From NCBI GenBank assembly GCA_002346545.1, contig DEAA01000031.1, forward strand, positions 36,212 through 80,957: a stretch of DNA of 44,746 nt. The letters run 5' to 3'. Below, one piece after another: positions 15,962 through 24,071 of this stretch. The translations under genes and the position numbers were made by a program. This stretch comes from Acidobacteria bacterium UBA2994 (GTDB lineage Bacteria; Acidobacteriota; Vicinamibacteria; Vicinamibacterales; UBA8438). The notes under the pieces were generated by a model that had not been told where the DNA came from, ran no database searches, and was given only the letters and a program-made list of their open reading frames with translations. Every line of letters starts with the position of its first letter. Position 1 is the stretch's first letter.

Positions 15962-16558
15962 ATGCGCTACCACCATCGCAGGCTCGGGCTTCCGGAGGAC
16001 GCCGATCTCCGCGAGATTCGGCGCGCCTACATGGAGCTTGCGCGTCAGTATCAGCGGGACGCCGCATCGGATGCGTCCGAGCAACTGGCTGCCCTGCATC
16101 GCGCCTATGTCGTGCTCAGCGACCCGGGGCGGCCCGCTGGCGCTGACCGGGTCACGGCGTGGCGCCGTTTCGGGGGACGAGAGGCGTTCGCCGACGAGGT
16201 GGACATCGATTTTCCATCGGTCGCTGGCCTGGTTGAACGCATGAGGGCTACCTTCTTCGGGCCTGCGCTGGACGAGGCGGTCGCGGCCGAGGTCCGGCTC
16301 ACACCAGTGCAGGCAACCACCGGGACGAAGATACCGGTGGATGTGTCCCTGCGGCATACTTGTCCGGTGTGCGGCGGGCGCGGCGAAGTGTGGCTCGACC
16401 CGTGCGGCGCCTGTGCCGGGAGCGGCGACGGGCTGCTGCCGCACCAGTTTCAACTGGTGGTGCCTCCCGGCGTTCGCGATGGCACCTACCTCCAGTTCCA
16501 CATCGAGCCGTCTTACGCTCCAGCCAAGCAGTTCCAGGTCCGGATCACCGTCCAGTAA
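15962..16558 (+). CDS. J-domain-like protein lacking HPD, with half zinc finger
   Basis: 198 residues. Residues ~1-60 follow J-domain helices I-IV (RRLGLPEDADLREIRRAY, then LAALHRAYVVLSDPGRP), but the loop that should carry His-Pro-Asp reads RQYQRDAAS, so Hsp70 stimulation is unlikely. Residues ~125-150 hold CPVCGGRG and CGACAGSG, one of the two DnaJ-type zinc sites, followed by a DnaJ-C-like beta segment (LVVPPGVRDGTYLQF). It is therefore a trimmed DnaJ relative. AGGTGG precedes the ATG. The mrp gene begins 67 nt downstream on the same strand. Confidence 0.68.
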   Translation: MRYHHRRLGLPEDADLREIRRAYMELARQYQRDAASDASEQLAALHRAYVVLSDPGRPAGADRVTAWRRFGGREAFADEVDIDFPSVAGLVERMRATFFGPALDEAVAAEVRLTPVQATTGTKIPVDVSLRHTCPVCGGRGEVWLDPCGACAGSGDGLLPHQFQLVVPPGVRDGTYLQFHIEPSYAPAKQFQVRITVQ

Positions 16559-16625
16559 CCATGACGAACGGCCCGGCCGTCTAGGCCAAGACCGACCTCG
16601 CGCTATCGTCCTGAGGAATCCGTCG

Positions 16626-17714
16626 ATGACAACACAGACCGTCGAACCGGCCGCGGTACTCGAAGCCCTCCGGGTCGTGCAGGACCCGGACCTCGGCCGC
16701 GACATCGTGAGCCTCGACTTCGTCAAAGACTTGCAGGTGTCGGACGGTATCGTGACGTTCGCCATCGAGCTCACGACCCCGGCCTGCCCGGTTAAGGACC
16801 AGCTGCACGATCAGGCCGTGGCCGCCGTGTATGTCTTGCCTGGCGTCAGCGAGGTCAAGGTTCAGATGACGTCGAACGTTCGGGCGGTGGCCTCGCCCGA
16901 GGAGGGGCGCGCCCCGATTCCTGGCGTCAAGAACATCATCGCGGTGGGTGCCGGCAAGGGCGGCGTCGGCAAGAGCACCGTCGCCGTGAACCTGGCCCTC
17001 GCGCTCGCTCGCTACGGGGGACGGGTCGGGCTTATGGATGCGGACGTCTACGGTCCGAACGTGCCAATCATGCTCGGCATCAAGACGCAGCTCGAGACCG
17101 ACGGGAAGAAGATCGTGCCGGCCGAGAAGTTCGGTATTCCGGTGGTCTCTATGGGGTTCCTTACCCAGGACGAGACGCCCATCATCTGGCGCGGGCCAAT
17201 GCTCCACGGTGTCGTCCAGCAGTTCTTTCGTGAGGTGCGATGGGACGAGCTCGACTACCTGGTTGTGGATATGCCGCCAGGCACTGGCGACGTGGCTCTC
17301 AGTCTGAGTCAGACGGTGCCCGTCTCTGGCGCGGTGGTCGTCACCACGCCACAGACCGTGTCGGTGGCCGATTCCCGTCGCGCTTTGGCGATGTATAAGA
17401 AGCTCAACGTGCCCACGCTCGGTCTGGTTGAGAACATGAGCCACTTCGTTTGCCCCGGGTGCGAGACCGAAAGCGACATCTTCGGCAAGGGTGGCGGCGA
17501 GGCGGCGGCCGAGGACATGGGCGTGCCCTTCCTCGGGCGGATTCCGATCTACCAGCCGATTCGCGAAGGGGGCGATAGCGGCAATCCGGTCGTGGTGACT
17601 GAACCCGAGTCGGCGGCTGCCCGCGCGTTCCTCGATGTGGCGGAGCGGACTGCGGCGCAGGTGTCGATCGCCGCGCTCGACCCGGCGCCGTTCTCGTCCG
17701 TGCCGGTGTCTTGA
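16626..17714 (+). CDS. mrp: Mrp/NBP35-family Fe-S carrier ATPase (ApbC)
   Basis: 362 residues. An N-terminal DUF59/MIP18-like domain (1-85, with DPDLGRDIVSLDFV and TPACP) is fused to a ParA-type P-loop ATPase. Deviant Walker A GKGGVGKST (~111-119), DADVYGPN, VVDMPPGTGD (~213-222) and the cluster-binding CPGC (~277-280) are all present. Members carry and deliver Fe-S clusters in the cytoplasm. GAGGAAT precedes the ATG. It lies behind the J-like gene; the two may be co-transcribed. Confidence 0.92.
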   Translation: MTTQTVEPAAVLEALRVVQDPDLGRDIVSLDFVKDLQVSDGIVTFAIELTTPACPVKDQLHDQAVAAVYVLPGVSEVKVQMTSNVRAVASPEEGRAPIPGVKNIIAVGAGKGGVGKSTVAVNLALALARYGGRVGLMDADVYGPNVPIMLGIKTQLETDGKKIVPAEKFGIPVVSMGFLTQDETPIIWRGPMLHGVVQQFFREVRWDELDYLVVDMPPGTGDVALSLSQTVPVSGAVVVTTPQTVSVADSRRALAMYKKLNVPTLGLVENMSHFVCPGCETESDIFGKGGGEAAAEDMGVPFLGRIPIYQPIREGGDSGNPVVVTEPESAAARAFLDVAERTAAQVSIAALDPAPFSSVPVS

Positions 17715-17720
17715 GCCCGC

Positions 17721-18434
17721 CTATCGCTGGGCTTCGCCGGTCATCGGGACGAACAGCACCGGTAGGATTTCGCTCCGCGTGACCCCGTCGGCCGTCCGCG
17801 TCAGAACCGTCAGCATCTGGCGATCGTCGCCGACCGGGATGATCATCAAGCCTCCCAGGGCGAGCTGGTCGATGAGCGGCTGGGGCACGTGGTCTGGCGC
17901 CGCGGTCACCATGATGGCGTCGAACGGCGCTGCGTCCGGCCAACCGGCGTAGCCGTCGCCTTCCCGTAACTGGACGTTCTGGTACCCCAGACGAGTGAGG
18001 CGCTCGCGCGACCGGGTCGCGAGCTCAGGGACGATCTCGATCGAATGAACGGTGTCGACCAACTCGGCCAGCACTGCGGTCTGATAGCCCGATCCGGTGC
18101 CCACCTCGAGTACCCTGGCGGCAGGGTCGAGTGCCAGCGCCTGTGTCATGAAGGCGACGATGTAGGGCTGCGAGATCGTCTGCCGATAGCCGATCCGCAG
18201 CGGCCGGTCGTCGTGGGCGTAGAGGCGCTGGTCGAGGGGCACGAATTCCTCTCGCGGCACCTGGAGCATCGCCTCCAGCACCCGTTCGTCGGTGATGTCG
18301 CGCCCGCGCAGATGCTCCTCGACCATGCGCATGCGGGCCTCCTCGTACGGGGATTGGCGCGGCGCGGCGGTGACCGGTGTGACCGGACCGATCTCGGCGG
18401 TGAGAGCGGGCCCGCATGATGTGGCCGCGAGCAC
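17721..18434 (-). CDS. pcm: protein-L-isoaspartate O-methyltransferase, possibly exported
   Basis: About 237 residues. The PCMT core is clear: [18 protein letters not shown], the conserved [20 protein letters not shown] motif [14 protein letters not shown], and [13 protein letters not shown]. The enzyme methylates isoaspartyl residues in damaged proteins. There is an extra N-terminal segment ([13 protein letters not shown]) that looks like a short signal or lipobox with Cys, suggesting export, but the true start is unclear: only a GTG at 18434 is available close by, and the frame stays open upstream through sequence antisense to the deacetylase. It converges on mrp 6 nt away. Confidence 0.8.
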   Translation of the reverse strand: MLAATSCGPALTAEIGPVTPVTAAPRQSPYEEARMRMVEEHLRGRDITDERVLEAMLQVPREEFVPLDQRLYAHDDRPLRIGYRQTISQPYIVAFMTQALALDPAARVLEVGTGSGYQTAVLAELVDTVHSIEIVPELATRSRERLTRLGYQNVQLREGDGYAGWPDAAPFDAIMVTAAPDHVPQPLIDQLALGGLMIIPVGDDRQMLTVLTRTADGVTRSEILPVLFVPMTGEAQR

Positions 18435-18452
18435 CGTCAGCGCCAGGGAGAC

Positions 18453-19172
18453 GTGAAACCGATGTTCTTGCTGTTTGTCGCCGCCGGTTTCGGGCTGTTG
18501 ACGCTCGCTCACGTCGCCCCTTTCCCCTTCCTCCTGGACAGGCTGGCTTCCGACACGGCGCGCTGGGAGATGCCAGCCGAGGAAGGAACCCGGCGAGTGT
18601 ATCTCACGTTCGACGACGGCCCGAATCCCACCGCGACGCCAGCACTGCTCGACGTGCTGGCTCGTCATGAGGCGCACGCCACCTTCTTCATCCTCGACCG
18701 GCACCTCACCACGGAAACGGCGTCACTGGTGATCCGGATGTTCGAAGAGGGGCATGCGGTGGCCCTGCACTCCCACACGCGTCGGCTGATGGCGCTCCGT
18801 CCCGAGCGGCTGGCCGAGACGCTCGTGGCCAACGCCGATCGCATCGAGCAGTTGGCTGGACACCGGCCATGTCCCGCGTTCCGGCCGCACGGAGGATGGC
18901 GGAGTGGCCAGATGTACGTTGGGCTCGACTTGATCGACCACACGTTGATCGGCTGGGGCTGGTTTCTGTGGGACTGGGATTGGTTCCGAGCTCGCGACCC
19001 GGCACGCCTGGCACGTCGTTTCGTCGCCCGTGTGTCCGATGGCGACATCATCGTCATGCACGATGGCCATCACGAGGATCCGAGACCGGACCGTCGGTAC
19101 AGCGTCGAAGCGACTGACTTGATGGTGCCCGAGCTCCGCGAACGAGGGTTCGAGCTTGGGACGATCTGCTAG
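18453..19172 (+). CDS. polysaccharide deacetylase (NodB homology)
   Basis: 239 residues. An N-terminal hydrophobic helix ([15 protein letters not shown]) is a signal anchor. The NodB motifs are present: TFDDGP (~52-57) with the two catalytic/metal Asp, HSHT (~108-111) metal histidines, RPHGG (~146-150, in place of the usual RxPYG) and IVMHDG (~194-199). The enzyme would remove acetyl groups from a cell-wall or exopolysaccharide substrate. GGGAG precedes the GTG start. The 5' end faces pcm across a gap of about 20 nt. Confidence 0.83.
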   Translation: MKPMFLLFVAAGFGLLTLAHVAPFPFLLDRLASDTARWEMPAEEGTRRVYLTFDDGPNPTATPALLDVLARHEAHATFFILDRHLTTETASLVIRMFEEGHAVALHSHTRRLMALRPERLAETLVANADRIEQLAGHRPCPAFRPHGGWRSGQMYVGLDLIDHTLIGWGWFLWDWDWFRARDPARLARRFVARVSDGDIIVMHDGHHEDPRPDRRYSVEATDLMVPELRERGFELGTIC

Positions 19173-19206
19173 TCCGGGGTTCGCACCGATACCGGGGACC
19201 AGGCGC

Positions 19207-21039
19207 CTACTGTGGCTCGACCTCTGGACCGAGCCAGGCATCCATCCGTCCCTGCTGGTCCCGGCTCGGAGATTCGAGCGGCGCGAGCTCCCACTGCTCG
19301 GCCGGGGCCGCCTCGACCCGCACCACCAGTTCACGCAGCTCACCGCGCCGCGCGATCAGCACCGGTAGATCGGTGCCGGGAGCGAAGGCCGCGATTCGTT
19401 CGTTCCATTCCGCAGGGAGTACGCGGTGGTCGCCGATGGCTAGGATCTCGTCGTCGACATTGAAGCCGGCGGTGCGGGCCGGTGTGTCTCGTCGAACCTG
19501 ACTTACCAGCAGCCGTCCGCCGGCGTTCCTTGCTCGTAGCCCGACCCAGCCCTGCTCTTCATCAGGCGGGGGTCCCACGAGCTCCAGGCCAAGCCACTGC
19601 AGTGCCTCGTCATAGTCGAGCTCGCCGGTGCCGTCGACCGTACGTTGGAACCAGCTCGATAGGTCGACGCCGGCCACTTCGGCGGCAGTCGCGCGGAACT
19701 CGGCGGGGGTGTAGCCTCGCTCGCCAGAGTAGCGTTCGTAGGCCGTCCGCAGGAGGTCGTCGAGTGTTCGTGCGCCACCAGTGGCCGTGCGGATCCGCAT
19801 GTCGAGGAGGAACGCGACCACGGCGCCCTTGGTGTAGTAGCTCACCGAGGTGTTGGGACTGTTTTCGTCGGCCCTGTAGTACTTGATCCACGCGTCGTAT
19901 GAAGACAGGGCCAGCGGTTGTACCTCGCGACCCGGAGTGGTCTGGAGTGACTCGATCTGCCCTGACAGCGCCTCCAGATACTCCTCGCGGCTGGAGAGCC
20001 CGGCCCGGTGCACGAGCAGGTCGTCGTAATACGATGTCACTCCCTCGACAATCCACAAGCTTTCGGTATGTACCTCCCGCTCGTAGTTAAACGGGCCGAG
20101 CTCGAGCGGACGTAGCTGCTTGACGTTCCAGGCGTGGAACAGCTCGTGGCTCACTAGGGCCAACCAGCGGAGATAACGGGAGCGTGACGAGGTTGCCCAG
20201 CGGCTCGTCATCAGGAGCGTCGAGTTTCTGTGTTCGAGCCCACCGCCCGCCTCCGTGATCATGTTGAGGAACAGATACCGGTCGTAGGGCAGCTGGCCCC
20301 AGAGGTCCCGGATCTCGCGGGTGAGCGTCTCGACATCCCGGGCCGATTCGGAGCCGTGCCAGACGCTAGACTCACCGACGTTGACCAGGAGGTGTGGCAC
20401 CTCGTCGACAGCGAACTCGTAAATAGCCGGATCACCGGTCACGATCGGAGTGTCTACGAGCGTGTCGAAGTCCACGGCGCGGTAGCTGTGGGGACCCCGG
20501 TCCTGTCGTGGCGTGAGCCCGGTCATGCTGCGATACCAGTGGGCTGGCAGCTCGAGGGTGACGTCATGCGGGCGCGGCTCGGTCTCGTCGGCCAGCGTCA
20601 GGAAGGTGGGGGCGCCATTGAGCATGGCGAAATCCGTCTCGATCCAGTTCGTGCGCACCGACATCTCGCGCCCGTACACCTGATAGGACACGATCACGCG
20701 GGGATGACCTTCGGTAGTGATCTGCCATCGGTTCTTCTGGGTCTTCACGACCGACAGCGCCGTACCGTCCGGTGCCTGGCCGCGGACGTTCTCCACGTGG
20801 CGAGCGAACTCACGCACTAGATACGACCCAGGTGTCCAGACCGCCATCATCAGCTCGATCTCGGCCGCACCATCGGTGGGTACTTCGGCCACCACGTCGA
20901 CGTAGTGGGTGTGCGGAGCCGGAAAGCTGACCGTGTAGTCGATCGGTTCGGCCGGTTGAGCGATTGCCGGAACGGTCGACAGTAGCAGTCCGGCGACCGA
21001 CAACGGGACGGTGCTCCACGTTAGGGTGAGGTGTCTCAT
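19207..21039 (-). CDS. M61-family glycyl aminopeptidase with PDZ domain
   Basis: 610 residues with a signal peptide ending ...VPAIAQ (~27). The N-terminal beta domain (~30-200) is followed by a gluzincin catalytic domain with HELFHAWN (HExxH-x-W-N, ~290-297) and the third zinc ligand Glu in WIVEGVTSYY, the M61 pattern. A C-terminal PDZ domain (~495-575, GLRARNAGGRLLVSQVRRDT and VDDEILAIGDHRV) completes the family architecture. It is expected to be periplasmic and to cleave peptides with N-terminal Gly or Ala. The ATG overlaps the stop of a small upstream ORF (ATGA). Confidence 0.9.
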   Translation of the reverse strand: MRHLTLTWSTVPLSVAGLLLSTVPAIAQPAEPIDYTVSFPAPHTHYVDVVAEVPTDGAAEIELMMAVWTPGSYLVREFARHVENVRGQAPDGTALSVVKTQKNRWQITTEGHPRVIVSYQVYGREMSVRTNWIETDFAMLNGAPTFLTLADETEPRPHDVTLELPAHWYRSMTGLTPRQDRGPHSYRAVDFDTLVDTPIVTGDPAIYEFAVDEVPHLLVNVGESSVWHGSESARDVETLTREIRDLWGQLPYDRYLFLNMITEAGGGLEHRNSTLLMTSRWATSSRSRYLRWLALVSHELFHAWNVKQLRPLELGPFNYEREVHTESLWIVEGVTSYYDDLLVHRAGLSSREEYLEALSGQIESLQTTPGREVQPLALSSYDAWIKYYRADENSPNTSVSYYTKGAVVAFLLDMRIRTATGGARTLDDLLRTAYERYSGERGYTPAEFRATAAEVAGVDLSSWFQRTVDGTGELDYDEALQWLGLELVGPPPDEEQGWVGLRARNAGGRLLVSQVRRDTPARTAGFNVDDEILAIGDHRVLPAEWNERIAAFAPGTDLPVLIARRGELRELVVRVEAAPAEQWELAPLESPSRDQQGRMDAWLGPEVEPQ

Positions 21040-21275
21040 GGTATTTCTACGAGGGCTTCCAGGCAGTCGAGATGGACCGCCGTCGCGACGTCGCCGTCTA
21101 TCTCGAGCGCCGAAGCTCGTCCAGCGCAGCGGGAGGGCAGCATGCCGGCATCGCTCAGGTTGGTCAGCGCGGAGGTCGGAACGACAGGCCCGTTCGGTCC
21201 GGTCCAGACCGCGAAGACACACGTTGTCATAGAAACCGCCAGGATCAGGCGCGGACTGACCGCAGAGGACTGCAC
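21036..21275 (-). CDS. small exported or membrane protein coupled to the M61 gene
   Basis: 79 residues from a GTG. The N-terminus has an Arg then a hydrophobic stretch (LILAVSMTTCVFAVW), a possible signal peptide or lipobox-like segment; the rest is short and has two further Cys. No family recognised. Two features argue that it is real: its TGA overlaps the M61 ATG (ATGA), and a TAGACT box (21287-21282) ends 6 nt before the GTG, the same leaderless layout seen at other genes here. Confidence 0.5.
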   Translation of the reverse strand: MQSSAVSPRLILAVSMTTCVFAVWTGPNGPVVPTSALTNLSDAGMLPSRCAGRASALEIDGDVATAVHLDCLEALVEIP

Positions 21276-21281
21276 TCTCTC

Positions 21282-21287
21282 AGTCTA
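21282..21287 (-). promoter_or_regulatory. -10 box of a leaderless promoter
   Basis: TAGACT on the minus strand, 6 nt upstream of the GTG at 21275. No convincing -35 box. Confidence 0.4.
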
Positions 21288-21411
21288 CCCGCTCCGCCCA
21301 AGGGTCACTAGCGGGCGGCGTGTGCCAGAGCCAATGGATTCTGCACCCCGATATTGCGTCCCACCTCGGAGACCGGAATGTGACCGATCTCACAGGATCG
21401 GTGGAGTGTGT

Positions 21412-22398
21412 CTAGGAGTGTCGCCGAGCCGCCGCCGCGACTGCGGCGCCGATCAAGCCGACGCGGGGCTCGAGGATAACGGCTACCGGGAACCGCTCGG
21501 TTAGCGACCGCAGAGCGCCCTTGTTGCGAAACGCGTCGAGAAAGGTGCCGTTTCTGAGAGCCGGCAGGATCTTCGTCGGGATGCCGCCGCCGAGGAAGAC
21601 GCCTCCGCGGGCTAGCGTTCGCAGTCCCAGATCGCCGGCGGCCGCTCCGAGCGCAGAGACGAATCGCTCAAGCGTCCGTTCGCAGCCGGCGCAGCGGCCG
21701 TCGAGCGCGGCGGTCGACACTGCCACCGCGTCAGGTGGTTCCTCCTCGTCGGAGCTGCGGCAAGCCGCTTCCCTGTGTGCATGACGATGAAACCTGACTA
21801 GACCCGGTCCTGACAGCAGTTCTCCCCGGCCGACGTGACCCAGGCTCGACCGGAGTTCGGCGACTAACTCGTGCTCCTCTGCGGTCCTTGCCGCAAAGTC
21901 GGCATGGCCGCCTTCGGACGGGAGCGGCACCCAGCTGTCCCGTACCCGGTGTAGCGACGCCTCGCCGAGATGGGTGCCGGGTGCGATGACGGCAATCGCT
22001 CCCTCGCGCGTCGGCTCGCCAGGCTGGAGGATCGTCACTTCCGAGTTGTGGAGGTAGGGTACGGCGTAGGCCATCGCGACCAGGTCGTTCATGACGAGCA
22101 CCGGACTGCGGCCAAGGGTGCGGCCAAGGTGGTCACCGTCGACTCGCCAGCGGACGTTGGTGAGGTTGGAGGCGTTGCCTTCGACCGGTCCGGCGACGCC
22201 GATCGCCGTCCCTCGGATCCGGCTCGGCTCAGCGCCGCTTTCCTCCAGAAAGCGGTCTACGAGATCAGTCAGCCCATCCCACTCGAGCGTCGGATACTGG
22301 CGCTCGTTGACGAGTTCGGGACGAGGGAAGGCGTCCGAGAACAGACCGAGCCATGTCTTGGTGCCGCCGACGTCGCCTGCCAGGAGCAATGAGGACAT
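21412..22398 (-). CDS. glk: glucokinase
   Basis: 328 residues of the bacterial Glk type (not ROK). Phosphate-1 motif AGDVGGTKT (~7-15), GVAGPVEG (~67-74), MNDLVAMAYAV (catalytic Asp, ~100-110), APGTHLGEA (normally APGTGLG), PSEGGHADF (~156-164) and GGGIPTKILP near the C-terminus are all recognisable. It phosphorylates glucose to glucose-6-phosphate in the cytoplasm. The ATG at 22398 begins the conserved N-terminus; the frame is open upstream but that part is antisense to the BRCT gene. Transcribed divergently from the BRCT-MerR-TPR gene. Confidence 0.88.
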   Translation of the reverse strand: MSSLLLAGDVGGTKTWLGLFSDAFPRPELVNERQYPTLEWDGLTDLVDRFLEESGAEPSRIRGTAIGVAGPVEGNASNLTNVRWRVDGDHLGRTLGRSPVLVMNDLVAMAYAVPYLHNSEVTILQPGEPTREGAIAVIAPGTHLGEASLHRVRDSWVPLPSEGGHADFAARTAEEHELVAELRSSLGHVGRGELLSGPGLVRFHRHAHREAACRSSDEEEPPDAVAVSTAALDGRCAGCERTLERFVSALGAAAGDLGLRTLARGGVFLGGGIPTKILPALRNGTFLDAFRNKGALRSLTERFPVAVILEPRVGLIGAAVAAAARRHS

Positions 22399-22536
22399 GA
22401 CCGTCAGTGACCGGGAGTGACGGATGGCGCGTGTAAGTGACTTGACATGCGCATCATTCTCATTCATCTTTCGGCCCGGCGCGTCGGCATGTGTGCTCAG
22501 CCAGCCATCTCGCGCTGATTGGCCAACGGGATTGCG

Positions 22537-23700
22537 ATGAGCCTGCCCCCGGCAGAAGTAGCCTCTCCTTCCGATTCTCCGTTTCTCGACCAGGTTGTCG
22601 TGTTCTCCGGAAAGCTGGCTTCGGTCGGCCGTCGGGAAGCTCGAGAGCTTGTTGAACGTCTGGGCGGCGTGATCGCTGACGAGGTGACGAGCCGGACCAC
22701 GATGCTGATCGTGGGGGCGGGGGACGCCGAGTGTCGTGAGCGGGACGACGCTGAGCGGCCTGCATCCACCAAGGTGCGCAAGGCTCATCAGATCAACGCG
22801 GCGTCCCCCGATTCGGTCTGCATCCTTCAAGAGAAGGATTTCTGTCGCCTGGGTGGATTGATGTCGGCCGACGCGCTCGACCGCCAGTACTACAGCGTCC
22901 GCCAGATCCGGGACAAGTATCCGGCCGTGCGCGAGGACCAGCTCAGGTACCTCGAGAAGTGGGCGCTCGTCCGGCCGGTCGCGCGTACCGACACAGGTCG
23001 CTACTTCGGGTTTCAGGACCTACGCACCATCCGCGAGATCAGTGAGGCACTGGAGAGCGGTGTGCCCTTCCGGGTGTTGGTGAGGAGCATGGTGGCGGCC
23101 CGCGACGGGCAGCTTACGCTCGACTTTGGTCAACGGGCGGGCGAGCCGCAGCCGATGAAGGTGGTGGCGCTGACCAGGCCGCGTGTCGAGCCGGGGGCGC
23201 CGGTGGGGGTCTTGGAGGTCGGGCCGTCAACTTCCGCTCAGTCGTCGTTGGCCGCCCGATACTTTAAGGAAGGAGCGTCGCTCGACGAAGGAACCGAGGG
23301 CGACCAGGAGCAGGCGCGCCTGGCCTACCGAAAGGCACTGTTGCTCGACCCAAACCTGGTGCCGGCTCTCGTTAACCTTGCCAACATCTACTATGCGCGG
23401 GACGAGCTGGTGGAAGGGCAGGCTCTCTACGAGCGGGCCATGCACCTAGACCCCGAGTGCTTCGAGGCATACTTCAACTTGGGGAACATCCACCACGACC
23501 TCGGACGATACCTCGACGCGCTCGAGCACTACCGCGTCGCTATCGGGATCAATCCGAGCTACGCCGACGCGCACTTCTACCTCGCGGTCACGCTGGAGAA
23601 GATCGGCCACTCGGCCGAGGCCAAGGCGCACTGGCGCTCCTATCGCGATCTCGCTCCTGAAGGTGAGTGGGTCGAACTTGCCAAAGAGTTCAGTGAGTAG
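22537..23700 (+). CDS. BRCT-MerR-TPR fusion protein
   Basis: 387 residues with three parts. Residues ~16-100 form a BRCT-like fold (VVVFSGKLASVGRREARELV, RLGGVIADEVTSRTTMLIVG, as in the DNA-ligase/RFC BRCT class). Residues ~110-190 form a MerR-type winged helix (YYSVRQIRDKYPAVREDQLR, GRYFGFQDLRTIREISEAL). Residues ~240-380 hold at least three TPRs (AYRKALLLDPNLVPALVNL, YERAMHLDPECFEAYFNLG, HYRVAIGINPSYADAHFYL). A DNA-binding domain is thus coupled to two protein-interaction modules, suggesting a regulator or scaffold. ATG at 22537 chosen; TTG at 22519 possible. A strong bidirectional terminator follows the stop directly. Confidence 0.82.
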   Translation: MSLPPAEVASPSDSPFLDQVVVFSGKLASVGRREARELVERLGGVIADEVTSRTTMLIVGAGDAECRERDDAERPASTKVRKAHQINAASPDSVCILQEKDFCRLGGLMSADALDRQYYSVRQIRDKYPAVREDQLRYLEKWALVRPVARTDTGRYFGFQDLRTIREISEALESGVPFRVLVRSMVAARDGQLTLDFGQRAGEPQPMKVVALTRPRVEPGAPVGVLEVGPSTSAQSSLAARYFKEGASLDEGTEGDQEQARLAYRKALLLDPNLVPALVNLANIYYARDELVEGQALYERAMHLDPECFEAYFNLGNIHHDLGRYLDALEHYRVAIGINPSYADAHFYLAVTLEKIGHSAEAKAHWRSYRDLAPEGEWVELAKEFSE

Positions 23701-23723
23701 AGCAACCCCTGTCAGGGGTTGCT
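23701..23723. terminator. bidirectional hairpin terminator
   Basis: An 11-bp perfect inverted repeat (AGCAACCCCTG / CAGGGGTTGCT) begins the base after the BRCT-gene stop and ends on the stop codon of the convergent Cys-rich gene. It probably serves both. No long T-run. Confidence 0.7.
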
Positions 23724-24045
23724 AGTACGGGTAGTCGTCTTCGAAGTCGTCTGACTTTGCGCGTTTCTTGGGAGTGCGGCGGAGCTTGTACAGTATACAG
23801 TCGGGACACCAGGCCTCGGCGCTAAAGCCGCTCTTGCCCGCGTAGGGCAAGACGTCGCGATTCGAGCAGTACTCTTTCCCGCTCTCCTCGGCGTGGAAGC
23901 GGCACTTTTTGAATCTGGCCTCTGCCGGACTGGGCTCCGCCGCTGGCTTTGGGGTCGGCGGCTCGGTGGTGGCTGGTTCGGTCGGGACCGGGTCGGCGGG
24001 CAGCGGTTCTGCGCTTCCCGGCGGGCTGTCGGACTCGTCGAACAT
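23722..24045 (-). CDS. small Cys-containing protein with Pro-rich N-terminus
   Basis: 107 residues. The N-terminal ~45 are Pro/Glu/Thr/Ala-rich and probably disordered. The C-terminal ~60 contain four Cys in a possible zinc site (KKCRFHAEE, KEYCSNRDV, and CPDC at ~80-83) followed by a Lys/Arg patch and an acidic end (SDDFEDDYPY). The order of low-complexity tail and zinc module is the reverse of the protein at 4414-4752. Function unknown. Ends at the shared hairpin terminator. Confidence 0.65.
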   Translation of the reverse strand: MFDESDSPPGSAEPLPADPVPTEPATTEPPTPKPAAEPSPAEARFKKCRFHAEESGKEYCSNRDVLPYAGKSGFSAEAWCPDCILYKLRRTPKKRAKSDDFEDDYPY

Positions 24046-24071
24046 CTCAGTTGATTCCGTGTGCTCGCCTG

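Noticed and set aside
22399..22536. TTGACA near 22442 as a promoter for the BRCT gene
   Set aside because: No -10 box at 16-18 nt; best candidates are poor matches, so no promoter is called.
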